A stretch of DNA of 64,000 nucleotides from Planctomycetota bacterium (GTDB lineage Bacteria > Planctomycetota > UBA1135 > JADKAF01): assembly GCA_016719295.1 (NCBI GenBank), contig JADKAF010000001.1, positions 868,001 to 932,000 on the forward strand, written 5' to 3'. The notes beneath the pieces are model-generated. The model was not told the DNA's origin. It saw only the letters and a list, made by a program, of their open reading frames with translations, and ran no database searches. The translations under genes were made by a program, and so were the position numbers. Numbering within the stretch: position 1 is the stretch's first letter; each line of letters begins with the position of its first letter. Below are positions 1 through 9,855 of the stretch, piece by piece.

Positions 1-1
1 C

Positions 2-1327
<1,326 letters not shown>

Positions 1328-1331
1328 GGCC

Positions 1332-1412
<81 letters not shown>

Positions 1413-1462
1413 TCGCGCCGCGATCGCTCTCGAGACCGCCTACCAGCACCCCGCAATCCAGC

Positions 1463-2404
1463 ATGGCCAACATCCGAGAACTGCGCGGACGCATCCGCAG
1501 CGTGCGGGGGATCCGCCAGATCACCCGCGCGATGGAGATGGTCGCGACTACGAAGCTCCGCCGCTTCCAGGAGCGCGCGGTTCGTTCGCGGCCGTACGCC
1601 AACGAGATCGAGGACCTAGTTCTCCTTCTCGCGGCCTACGTCGCGCGCGAGAGCGAGATCGTCGAGAGCGGAGCGATCGACCGCTCGCTGCTCACGGATC
1701 GCGGCGACGCGCGCATCGCGGTCCTGCTGGTCGCCTCCGACCGTGGCCTCTGCGGCGCCTACAACTCGAACATCTTCGCCTGCTTCGAGAAGTGGCGTGC
1801 TGGATTCGCCGGGAAGGAGATCACCATCTTCCCGATCGGGCGCAAGGCCGCGGACTACGTGAAGAAGCGCGGCTACCAGCGCGCCGGTTCCTTCCAGGCC
1901 GAGCAGCTGGAGAAGATGAGCTACGCCGACACGGCCAACGTGGCGCGCGAGCTGCTCGCCCACTTCCGCTCCGGCAAGTGCGACCAGCTCCACCTCGTCT
2001 CGACGGCGTTCGAGTCGATGGCGAAGTACGTGCCGAATGCGGTGCGCCTCCTTCCTCTCGACCGGGAGGCTGTGAAGGCCAAGGCCGCCGCGGGTGAGAA
2101 GGCCAAGGCCGCCGGGGACGAGAGGGCCGAGCGTCGCGTGAGCGGCCCGATGCTGCTCGAGCCCGATCCGGCGACGATCTTCAACCTCCTGCTGCCGCGC
2201 TTCCTCGAGACGCGCGTCTTCAACGCGCTGATGGAGTCCCTGACCTCCGAGTTCGCCTCGCGACGCTTCTCGATGAAGAACGCGACCGAGGCGGCCGACG
2301 AGATGATCGGCACGCTCCAGCGTGTGTACAACCGCGTGCGCCAGGAGCGCATCACCAAGGAGCTCCTCGAGATCGTCGGCGGCGCGGAAGCGCTGCGCGG
2401 CTGA
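1463..2404 (+). CDS. atpG: F1 ATP synthase subunit gamma
   Basis: This is the central rotor shaft of F1, coupling rotation of the membrane c-ring to catalysis in beta. The protein has 313 residues and starts MANIRELRGRI, with the conserved N-terminal helix continuing through ITRAMEMVATTKL; the C-terminal helix ends with the typical NRVRQERITKELLEIVGGA. The middle contains the Rossmann-like part with SDRGLCGAYN. A charged Ala/Lys-rich insertion at about residues 193-220 (repeats of KAKAA) makes it slightly longer than the usual 285-300 residues. It lies between atpA and atpD, as expected. The 135-nt spacer upstream contains the G-run. Confidence 0.97.
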   Translation: MANIRELRGRIRSVRGIRQITRAMEMVATTKLRRFQERAVRSRPYANEIEDLVLLLAAYVARESEIVESGAIDRSLLTDRGDARIAVLLVASDRGLCGAYNSNIFACFEKWRAGFAGKEITIFPIGRKAADYVKKRGYQRAGSFQAEQLEKMSYADTANVARELLAHFRSGKCDQLHLVSTAFESMAKYVPNAVRLLPLDREAVKAKAAAGEKAKAAGDERAERRVSGPMLLEPDPATIFNLLLPRFLETRVFNALMESLTSEFASRRFSMKNATEAADEMIGTLQRVYNRVRQERITKELLEIVGGAEALRG

Positions 2405-2542
2405 TCGCCGAGGCCTGCGGGACGCGCGCCCTCGCGGTGCTCGCCCCGAGACGACGAATCGAACGACTTCGAGCGGAACAACCTTCGAGCTGAACACGCG
2501 ACCCGCGCGCTCCTTCGGAACGCGCGGTCTTCGCCAGAGAGG

Positions 2543-4012
2543 ATGATCGCTGTGGCCTCCGGAACCAAAGGTAGCGTCCTGCAAGTGATGGGTCCCGTGG
2601 TGGACGTGCGCTTCCCTCACGGACAGCTCCCGAAGATCTACAACGCGGTCCGCGTTCAAGACGCGAAGCACAAGATCGACCTCACGCTCGAGGTCGCGCA
2701 GCACCTCGGCAACGACACGGCGCGCTGCGTCGCGATGGCGTCGACCGACGGCCTGGTGCGCGGCATGGACGCGATCGACACGGGCGACGCGATCAGCGTG
2801 CCCGTCGGTGACGCGACCAAGGGGCGCCTCTTCAACGTGCTCGGCGATCCGCTCGAGGTCGGCGCGGCGCACCCGCGCACCGGCGAGCCGATGAAGCCCG
2901 TGCAGGCGAAGGAGCGCTGGCCGATCCACCGCAACGCGCCGAAGTTCGAGGACCAGGAGGCGGTGACCGAGGTCTTCGAGACCGGCTTGAAGGTCGTCGA
3001 CCTGCTCTGCCCCTTCGCGAAGGGCGGCAAGATCGGCCTCTTCGGCGGCGCCGGCGTCGGCAAGACGGTGCTCATCCAGGAGCTGATCCGCATCACCGCG
3101 GTGGAGAAGGGCGGCTTCTCGGTGTTCTGCGGCGTCGGCGAGCGCACGCGCGAGGGCAACGACCTCTGGCTCGAGATGGCGGAAGCCGAGTACTCGACGC
3201 CGGAGGGCACGAAGGCCTCGGTGCTCGACAACGCCGTGCTCGTCTTCGGCCAGATGAACGAGCCGCCGGGCGCGCGCCTCCGCGTGGCCCTCTCGGGCCT
3301 CACGATGGCGGAGTACTTCCGCGACACGCGCGGCCAGGACGTGCTCCTTTTCGTCGACAACATCTTCCGCTTCGTACAGGCGGGCTCCGAAGTGTCGGCG
3401 CTCCTCGGGCGCATGCCTTCGGCGGTCGGTTACCAGCCGACGATGGGCTCGGAGATGGGCGCGCTGCAAGAGCGCATCACCTCGACCAAGAAGGGCTCGG
3501 TGACCTCGATGCAGGCCGTTTACGTGCCCGCGGACGACTTCACCGACCCGGCGCCGGTCGCGACCTTCGCGCACCTGGACTCGACGATCCTCCTGGACCG
3601 CAAGATCGCCGAGCTCGGCATCTACCCGGCGGTGCACCCGCTGAAGTCCACCTCGCGCATGCTCGACCCGAACATCGTCGGGCAAGAGCACTACGAGGTC
3701 GCTCGCGAAGTGCAGCGCATGCTGCAGCGCTACGCCGACCTCCGCGACATCATCTCGATCCTCGGCATGGAAGAGCTCTCCGACGACGACAAGCGCGTCG
3801 TCGCCCGCGCGCGCCGCATCCAGCGCTTCCTCTCGCAGCCGTTCTTCGTGGCCGAGCAGTTCACGGGCACGAAGGGGCGCTTCGTTCCGCGCGAAGAGAC
3901 CGTGCGCTCGTTCCGCGAGATCTGCGAGGGCAAGCACGACGATCTGCCGGAGCAGGCGTTCTACATGGTCGGCGGCATCGACGAGGCCGTCGAACGCGCG
4001 AAGACGCTCTAG
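2543..4012 (+). CDS. atpD: F1 ATP synthase subunit beta
   Basis: This is the catalytic beta subunit of F1. The protein has 489 residues, normal for the family. An N-terminal beta-barrel domain starts near GSVLQVMGPVVDVRF. The Walker A motif GGAGVGKT has its lysine at residue 174, followed by the catalytic-site stretch GVGERTREGNDL and the Walker B region VLLFVDNIFRF. A purine-rich AGAGAGG lies just before the ATG. The C-terminal helical domain is complete. The 138-nt spacer from atpG shows no other gene. There is nothing unusual in the protein. Confidence 0.98.
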   Translation: MIAVASGTKGSVLQVMGPVVDVRFPHGQLPKIYNAVRVQDAKHKIDLTLEVAQHLGNDTARCVAMASTDGLVRGMDAIDTGDAISVPVGDATKGRLFNVLGDPLEVGAAHPRTGEPMKPVQAKERWPIHRNAPKFEDQEAVTEVFETGLKVVDLLCPFAKGGKIGLFGGAGVGKTVLIQELIRITAVEKGGFSVFCGVGERTREGNDLWLEMAEAEYSTPEGTKASVLDNAVLVFGQMNEPPGARLRVALSGLTMAEYFRDTRGQDVLLFVDNIFRFVQAGSEVSALLGRMPSAVGYQPTMGSEMGALQERITSTKKGSVTSMQAVYVPADDFTDPAPVATFAHLDSTILLDRKIAELGIYPAVHPLKSTSRMLDPNIVGQEHYEVAREVQRMLQRYADLRDIISILGMEELSDDDKRVVARARRIQRFLSQPFFVAEQFTGTKGRFVPREETVRSFREICEGKHDDLPEQAFYMVGGIDEAVERAKTL

Positions 4013-4074
4013 CTAGCTCGTCGTCTACGCGTCCGCTTCCCGCATCGTCCCTGGCGCCGCAGCCGAGCATCTCG

Positions 4075-4493
4075 ATGACCCGCCCGCCTTTCCATCTGCG
4101 CTTGATCTCGCCCGAGGAAGTCATCTTCGACGGCCCGGCGAAGAGCCTGCAGTTCCCCGGCCTCGACGGTCTCGTCGGGGTTCTGCCCGGGCATGCGCCG
4201 CTCGTCGCGGCTATCGCTCCGGGTCCGCTGGCTTCACCGCCGCCGACGGCGGCGAGAAGCTCTACTTCGTCGCGGACGGCTTCGCTCGCGTGAGCGGTGA
4301 AGACGTGAGCCTCGTCTGCAACGCCGCCGCGCCCCAGGGCACGGTCGACGTGGCCCGGGCGCAGCGCGCGGAGGAGCGCGCGCGCGCGCGGATCAAGGAG
4401 GCGAAGTCGAACCCCGACATCGACCTGGGTCGCGCGCAAGCGGCGCTAGCGCGTGCTCTGGCGCGGCAGCGCTTCGCGGAGAAGACGTCCTAG
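4075..4493 (+). pseudogene. atpC: F1 ATP synthase subunit epsilon, apparent frameshift
   Basis: Two overlapping frames together give one epsilon subunit. The first frame (from ATG 4075) encodes the N-terminal beta-sandwich, with FHLRLISPEEVIFDG and LDGLVGVLPGHAPLV. It runs out of homology at the GG at 4230-4231. From there another frame continues GFTAADGGEKLYFVADGF and then the C-terminal helical hairpin (ARIKEAKSN) to the stop at 4491-4493. Restoring one G in the GG run would give PGPLGFTAADGG and a full-length protein of about 139 residues, the normal size. As written the gene cannot make intact epsilon. Because the rest is well conserved, a sequencing or assembly error is more likely than genuine decay; programmed frameshifting is possible but unsupported. 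Confidence 0.88.
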
Positions 4494-4514
4494 AGCCCTC
4501 GCTTCGGATTCACC

Positions 4515-4553
4515 AGCAGGGCGCGCCTTCCGAACCGGAGGGCGCGCCCTGCT
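4515..4553 (+). terminator. Rho-independent-type terminator of the atp operon
   Basis: A perfect 13-bp inverted repeat (4515-4527 with 4541-4553, arm AGCAGGGCGCGCC) can extend inward by five more pairs, one of them G-U, leaving a three-base loop. It begins about 20 nt after the atpC stop and is followed by the moderately T-rich TGTCGTTT. It separates the atp operon from the infC promoter. Confidence 0.85.
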
Positions 4554-4582
4554 TGTCGTTTGGGAAAGCCTCGGTCTAGAAT
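4553..4582 (+). promoter_or_regulatory. Putative sigma70-type promoter for infC-rpmI-rplT-pheST
   Basis: TTGTCG at 4553-4558 and TAGAAT at 4577-4582 are separated by 18 nt, immediately downstream of the atp terminator. The predicted transcript has a leader of about 80 nt before the infC start. The same -10 shape recurs before several other genes in the window. Confidence 0.6.
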
Positions 4583-4669
4583 CCACGCTCATTCGCCGAG
4601 CCACAGCGACCACGTCGCTCTGTGCTCCCCGTCCTTCTCTCACTTTCTCGCCCTTGGAGGGCTCTGCCC

Positions 4670-5179
<510 letters not shown>

Positions 5180-5298
5180 AACCGGGGTGGGGCTCTTCCC
5201 CGAAACTCCCGCCAGCGCAGGGTTGACGGATCCGATCCGGCGATTACTCTTCTCCGCCTCGCTCGGCGCGCGTGGTGCGTCCCGAGCCTGGCAGGAGC

Positions 5299-5318
5299 GC
5301 GGAGCCGTTGGGCTCCGC
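5299..5318 (+). promoter_or_regulatory. Stem-loop in the infC-rpmI spacer
   Basis: A perfect 8-bp stem (GCGGAGCC at 5299-5306 with its complement at 5311-5318) closes the tetraloop GTTG. It lies 45 nt upstream of the rpmI ATG within a 184-nt spacer. There is no T-run, so it is more likely mRNA structure than a terminator. Confidence 0.45.
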
Positions 5319-5363
5319 GCGGAGTTCCGGACTGCGGGGCCCGAGGCCCTGATCAAGGTTCCC

Positions 5364-5558
5364 ATGCCCAAGATGAAGACGAAGCGGAGCATCATCGGCC
5401 GGATGAGGCTCTCGAAGACGGGCAAGGTGCTGCGCACGAAGAGCTCGCGCGGCCACATGCGCGTCACCAAGTCGGCGAAGCAGCGCCGCAGCCTGCGCCA
5501 GTCGGCGGTCGTGACGGGGGCCATCGGCTTCCGCTACCGCACGCTGCTCGGCGGCTAG
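5364..5558 (+). CDS. rpmI: 50S ribosomal protein L35
   Basis: This is a small basic protein of the large ribosomal subunit. The ATG at 5364 gives 64 residues starting MPKMKTKRS, the family hallmark, with a conserved basic core (KTGKVLRTKSSRGH). A longer open frame from 5187 exists, but its first 59 residues show no homology. The gene lies between infC and rplT, the standard bacterial arrangement. Start and identity are secure. Confidence 0.96.
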   Translation: MPKMKTKRSIIGRMRLSKTGKVLRTKSSRGHMRVTKSAKQRRSLRQSAVVTGAIGFRYRTLLGG

Positions 5559-5618
5559 GCCAGATCGGCCGGCCGTCCGTCCCGATTGGCGCCCCTGGCG
5601 CCGATCGTCGAGTTCCAA

Positions 5619-5758
5619 GAGCGCGTCGCGAGGCGCGCTCACCAAAGGCAGAAAAGGCAGAGGCGCTCGATCCACGGTGGATCGAGGCCGCGTTGGTCCG
5701 AGGCGCTCCCGAACACCGCGCAAGTTGATGGCTTGGCGAGCTTCGTCGAACGAAGCTC
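5619..5758 (+). promoter_or_regulatory. Three strong hairpins in the rpmI-rplT spacer, possible L20 autoregulatory leader
   Basis: Three perfect inverted repeats occupy the 237-nt spacer. The first is a 7-bp stem at 5619-5625/5634-5640. The second is a near-palindrome of 10-bp arms at 5666-5675/5677-5686. The third is a 9-bp stem at 5738-5746/5750-5758 with loop CGA. The last ends 37 nt before the rplT ATG. L20 is known in other bacteria to repress its operon by binding leader mRNA that mimics its 23S site; whether these structures do so is inference. Confidence 0.5.
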
Positions 5759-5795
5759 CCGAGCGCGCGGGGCCCTCGACCCCGAGGAGTGATCG

Positions 5796-6152
5796 ATGGT
5801 ACGCGTACGAATGGGTGTCGCCCGTCACGGGCGCAAGAAGCGGACGCTGAAGCTCGCGAAGGGCTATCGCGGCAACCGCAGCAAGTGCTACCGCACGGCG
5901 ATGGAGACCTTGCTCCGCGCTTGGCGCTATGCGTTCAACGACCGCCGCCGCAGGAGGCGCGGCTTCCGCAAGATCTGGATCATCCGCCTCAACGCGGCGG
6001 TCCGCGAGCACCAGATCTCCTACAGCCGCTTCATCTGCGGTGCGAAGAAGGCCGGCATCGAGCTGAACCGCAAGCAGCTCTCGGAGATCGCGATCCACGA
6101 TCCGAACGGCTTCGGGGCGATCTGCAAGCGCGTGAAGGCCGCCCTGGCCTGA
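5796..6152 (+). CDS. rplT: 50S ribosomal protein L20
   Basis: This is an early-binding 23S rRNA protein needed for large-subunit assembly and a known translational repressor of its own operon in several bacteria. The protein has 118 residues, the usual size. The basic N-terminal extension (RVRMGVARHGRKKRTLKLAKG) is followed by the globular domain with RRRGFRKIWIIRLNAA and the end LSEIAIHDPNGF. A GAGGAG-like Shine-Dalgarno precedes the ATG at 5796. The order infC-rpmI-rplT-pheS is classical. Confidence 0.97.
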   Translation: MVRVRMGVARHGRKKRTLKLAKGYRGNRSKCYRTAMETLLRAWRYAFNDRRRRRRGFRKIWIIRLNAAVREHQISYSRFICGAKKAGIELNRKQLSEIAIHDPNGFGAICKRVKAALA

Positions 6153-6234
6153 GCGCTCGTTCGCGGGGCCGCACCTGCGGCCGAAGCGGGGGGCAGCTCG
6201 CGACGAGCTGACGACCGCCTGGCGAATCCACCTG

Positions 6235-6264
6235 ACGGGACGTCCTTGTCGAAGGGCGTCCCGT
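6235..6264 (+). terminator. Attenuator-like hairpin in the pheS leader
   Basis: A 13-bp stem (6235-6247 with 6252-6264, one G-U pair) closes the loop GTCG, 54 nt before the pheS GTG. Two smaller perfect hairpins precede it (6167-6172/6177-6182 and 6194-6200/6204-6210). The sequence after it is only mildly T-rich. Attenuation of pheST is established in enterobacteria; here no Phe-rich leader peptide is evident, so a conditional terminator is an inference. Confidence 0.5.
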
Positions 6265-6318
6265 TCTGCGTTGCGCTTGGATCCCGGACGCGGAGCGCTT
6301 GCGGCGAGGAGACGACTC

Positions 6319-7407
6319 GTGCTCGACCAACTGAAAGAGATCGAAGGGCGCGCGCTGGAGCAGCTCTCCCGCGCGGCATCGCTCGAGGACCTGCTCGCGC
6401 TCGAGCAGGGCTTCCTCGGCAAGAAGGGCGAGCTGCAGCTCGTGCTGCGCGGCATGGGCGCGCTCTCGAAGGAAGAGCGCCCCGCGGTCGGCGCGGCGGC
6501 CAACGAGCTGAAGCTCCGCCTGGAAGGCGCGCTCGCCGAGCGCCGATCGGCCCTGCAGGCGGCGGCGCTCGCACGCGAGCTCGCCGATCCCGGCTTCGAC
6601 CCGACGCTTCCCGGGCCTGCGCCGCGCATGGGCTTGCCGAGCGCTGGTGCGCTGCATCCGATGACGCTCGTCGTGCGCGAGCTCGAGGACATCTTCTCCT
6701 CGATGGGCTACACGATCTGCGACGGCCCCGAGGTCGAGCTCGAGCACTACAACTTCAACGCGCTGAACATCCCGCAGCACCATCCCGCGCGCGACACGCA
6801 GGACACCTTCTTCGTGCGGCATCCGCGTGCGGGGAAGGCCCAGCCTTCGGGGCGCGTCGCGGACGGCGCGAGCGATCTCGTCCTGCGCACGCACACCTCG
6901 CCGGTGCAAGTCCGCGCGATGGAGCGCTTCGGGCCGCCGCTGCGCATCGTGGCGCCCGGCCGCGTCTTCCGCTGCGAGCAGGTCGACGCGAGCCACGAGC
7001 ACACCTTCTATCAGATGGAAGGTCTGGTGGTGGACCGCGAGATCTCGGTGGCGCACCTCATCCACGCGATGAAGACGCTGCTGCGCGAGATCTTCCGCCG
7101 CGACGTCGAGGTGCGCCTGCGCCCCGGCTACTTCCCATTCGTCGAGCCCGGCTTCGAGCTCGACGCGCGCTGCCTCTTCTGCGGCGGCAGCGGCTGCGCC
7201 GTCTGCAAGCACTCCGGCTGGATCGAGCTCTTGCCGTGCGGGCTCGTGCATCCGCAGGTGCTGCGCGCGGGCGGGATCGATCCGGAGCAGTGGTCGGGCT
7301 TCGCGTTCGGCCTCGGGCTCTCTCGGCTGGTCATGCTGCGCTACGGCATCCGCGACATCCGGCTGATGACCGGCGGCGATCTGCGCTTCCTGCAACAGTT
7401 CCGCTGA
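6319..7407 (+). CDS. pheS: Phenylalanyl-tRNA synthetase alpha subunit
   Basis: This is the catalytic subunit of the heterotetrameric class II enzyme that charges tRNA-Phe. The GTG at 6319 is preceded by GAGGAG at 6306-6311 (7-nt spacing), giving 362 residues; an upstream ATG at 6271 would add 16 residues of no homology. The protein has an N-terminal coiled coil, then class II motif 1 (PMTLVVRELEDIF), motif 2 (RVFRCEQVDASHEHTFYQ) and motif 3 (GFAFGLGLSRLVML). Near residues 275-290 a CxxC-x4-CxxC cluster (CLFCGGSGCAVC) precedes GWIELLPCG, a putative metal-binding insertion also seen in other bacterial PheS proteins. It ends 17 nt before pheT. Confidence 0.97.
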   Translation: MLDQLKEIEGRALEQLSRAASLEDLLALEQGFLGKKGELQLVLRGMGALSKEERPAVGAAANELKLRLEGALAERRSALQAAALARELADPGFDPTLPGPAPRMGLPSAGALHPMTLVVRELEDIFSSMGYTICDGPEVELEHYNFNALNIPQHHPARDTQDTFFVRHPRAGKAQPSGRVADGASDLVLRTHTSPVQVRAMERFGPPLRIVAPGRVFRCEQVDASHEHTFYQMEGLVVDREISVAHLIHAMKTLLREIFRRDVEVRLRPGYFPFVEPGFELDARCLFCGGSGCAVCKHSGWIELLPCGLVHPQVLRAGGIDPEQWSGFAFGLGLSRLVMLRYGIRDIRLMTGGDLRFLQQFR

Positions 7408-7424
7408 GCCGGAGAAGACTGGCG

Positions 7425-9845
7425 ATGAAGATCTCCTTGAACTGGCTCGGCCGCTACGTCGACCTCTCCGGACTCGAGCCGCGGCGCATCGCTCTCGATC
7501 TCACGATGGGCACCGCCGAGACCGAAGGTCTGCACCGCTTCGGTGCCGGCATCGAAGGCGTCGTGATCGGCCATGTCGTGAGCTGCGCGAAGCACCCCGA
7601 GGCCGACAAGCTCTCGCTGACCAAGGTCGACTTCGGTGCCGGCGAAGCCGTGCCCGTCGTCTGCGGCGCGCCCAACGTCCGCGCGGGGCAGAAGGTGGCC
7701 TTCGCGCCGATCGGCACGAAGCTGCCCGGCGACCTCGAGATCAAGAAGGCCAAGATCCGCGGCGCGGAGTCCTTCGGCATGATCTGCTCCGAGAAGGAGC
7801 TCGGTCTCTCCGACGAGAACGCCGGGATCCTGGTGCTCGAGGACGGCCTGCGCGCGGGGGCGAAGCTCCTGGACGCCGTGCCCGAGGCGAGCGACTGGGT
7901 GATCGAGATCGACAACAAGTCGGTGACGCATCGCCCGGATCTCTGGGGCCACTACGGCTTCGCTCGCGAGCTCGCCGCGATCTACGGGCGCGAGCTGCGG
8001 CCCTATCCCGCGCCCGAGCCCGTCTGTGGCTCGCGGCCCGCGCATCGCGTGAGGATCGACGACGATCGCGGCTGCTCGCGCTACGTTGCGCTCTGCCTCG
8101 ACGGGGTCTTCGTGGAGCGCAGCCCGCGCTGGCTCCGCTATCTCCTGGCCGCCGTGGGGCAGCGCTCGATCTCGAACCTGGTCGACCTCTCGAACTTCGT
8201 GATGCTCGACCTCGGGCAGCCGAATCACAGCTTCGACGCGGCGAAGCTCTCGGCGGCCGGGATCGTCGTGCGTCGCGCGAAGGACGGCGAGACGATGGCG
8301 ACGCTCGATGGCGCCCTGCGACAGCTCACGCGCGACGACTTGCTGATCTGCGACGGCGAAGCGCCCGTCGCGATCGCTGGCGTGATGGGCGGCGGCGCGA
8401 CCGAGGTCGGTCCGGAGACGACGCGCGTGCTGCTGGAGAGCGCGTGCTTCGATCCGGTGTCGGTGCGTCGCACCGCGCAGCGCCTGGCGCTCCGCACGGA
8501 TGCCTCGGCGCGCTTCGAGAAGAGCCTCGATCCGACGCAAGCGCTGGATGCGGCGTATCGCTTCGCCGCGCTCGCGCGCGAGCTCTGCCCGCAGGCGCAG
8601 GTCTCCGCGGCGATCGCCGATGTCGGTGCGTGGAAGCGCCCGGGAACCTCCGTGGGGCTCTCCGGCGACTTGGTGCGCAAGCGCCTGGGCTCGCCCATCG
8701 CTGATGAGCGCATCGTCGGCATCCTGGAGAGCCTCGGCTTCCAGGTGCGCGAGGAGCCGACGCAGCTCGTGGTCGACGTGCCGACCTGGCGCGCGACCAA
8801 GGACGTCTCGATCGCCGAGGACCTCGTCGAAGAGGTCGGGCGCATGGTGGGCTACGACAACATCTCGCCCGTGCCGCACGCGATGCCGCTCGTGCCGCCG
8901 CACCGCGACGAGGAGCGCTTGTTGCGCCGTCGAGCGGAGGACGTGATGGCGGCGCTCGGCTTCAGCCAGGCGCTGAACTACAGCTTCGTGACGGACGAGA
9001 TCCTCGCCATGCTCGGGGAGGATCCGGCGCGCTACGTCGAGGTGTTGAACCCGATCGCGGTGAATGCCTCGCGCCTTCGCCGCGAAGGACCGCCGAGCTT
9101 GCTCGCGAACCTGCTCGACAACCTGCGTCGCGAGCCTCGCGTCGCGCTCTTCGAGGTCGGCAAGGGCTACCAGCTCGAGCACCTCAACGAGCGGGCCGAG
9201 CCGCGCGAACGACACTGGCTGGCCGCCGTGCTCGCGACCGCGCGCGGCGAGGACGGCGCGCCGCGTCAGCTCGTGCCTGGGCCGTTCTACGCGTTGAAGG
9301 GCGTGCTCGACGAGCTCTGCTTGCGGCTCGACGCGCCAGGGCTCGAGTTCGAGAAGCTCGCGAGCGGCGCTCCGGCGTGGGCGCATCCGGCGCGCTGCGC
9401 GCGGATCCTGCGTCGAGGCCGCGAGCTCGGGCTCATCGCGGAGGCGCATCCGGGCGTGCTGCAAGCGCTCGGGATCGAGGCCGGCACGGCGATCTTCGAC
9501 CTCGATCTCCGTGCGCTGCTCGGCGCGCGCGATGCGGTGCGCAGCTACGTGGCCCTGCCGCGCTTCCCCTCGACGCGGCTCGACGTCGCCGTCGCCGCGC
9601 CGCGCTCGATGAGCGCCGCAGCGCTGGCGGCGCTGATCCGCGAAGTGGACCCTGCGCAGGTCGGCGCGATCGAGCCCTTCGATGTCTACGAAGGCGCGAG
9701 CGTCGGCGAAGGTCGTCGCTCCCTCGCGTTCCACGTCGAGCTGCTCTCGCTCGAGCGCACGCTCGGCGAGAAGGACGTCGCGCGCTTCCTCGAGCGGCTG
9801 GCGCGCGCACTCGACGCGCGCGGCGCCGAGCTGCGCCGCGACTGA
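7425..9845 (+). CDS. pheT: Phenylalanyl-tRNA synthetase beta subunit
   Basis: This is the beta subunit of Phe-tRNA synthetase, which binds tRNA and carries the editing site. The ATG at 7425 gives 806 residues (usual about 800). The domains run in order: MKISLNWLGRYVDL start, EMAP-like tRNA-binding domain (about 40-150), B3/B4 editing region (about 200-390, with RTDASARFEK), B5 (about 400-475), class II-like core (about 490-690) and a C-terminal ferredoxin-like anticodon-binding domain beginning near YVALPRFPSTRLDVAV. The open frame runs far upstream, but that part is the shadow of pheS in another frame. It is co-transcribed with pheS. Confidence 0.97.
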   Translation: MKISLNWLGRYVDLSGLEPRRIALDLTMGTAETEGLHRFGAGIEGVVIGHVVSCAKHPEADKLSLTKVDFGAGEAVPVVCGAPNVRAGQKVAFAPIGTKLPGDLEIKKAKIRGAESFGMICSEKELGLSDENAGILVLEDGLRAGAKLLDAVPEASDWVIEIDNKSVTHRPDLWGHYGFARELAAIYGRELRPYPAPEPVCGSRPAHRVRIDDDRGCSRYVALCLDGVFVERSPRWLRYLLAAVGQRSISNLVDLSNFVMLDLGQPNHSFDAAKLSAAGIVVRRAKDGETMATLDGALRQLTRDDLLICDGEAPVAIAGVMGGGATEVGPETTRVLLESACFDPVSVRRTAQRLALRTDASARFEKSLDPTQALDAAYRFAALARELCPQAQVSAAIADVGAWKRPGTSVGLSGDLVRKRLGSPIADERIVGILESLGFQVREEPTQLVVDVPTWRATKDVSIAEDLVEEVGRMVGYDNISPVPHAMPLVPPHRDEERLLRRRAEDVMAALGFSQALNYSFVTDEILAMLGEDPARYVEVLNPIAVNASRLRREGPPSLLANLLDNLRREPRVALFEVGKGYQLEHLNERAEPRERHWLAAVLATARGEDGAPRQLVPGPFYALKGVLDELCLRLDAPGLEFEKLASGAPAWAHPARCARILRRGRELGLIAEAHPGVLQALGIEAGTAIFDLDLRALLGARDAVRSYVALPRFPSTRLDVAVAAPRSMSAAALAALIREVDPAQVGAIEPFDVYEGASVGEGRRSLAFHVELLSLERTLGEKDVARFLERLARALDARGAELRRD

Positions 9846-9855
9846 TCCGGCTCCG

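Noticed and set aside
6246..7424. Upstream extension of the pheT frame
   Set aside because: It is the shadow of pheS in another frame; PheT homology begins at 7425.
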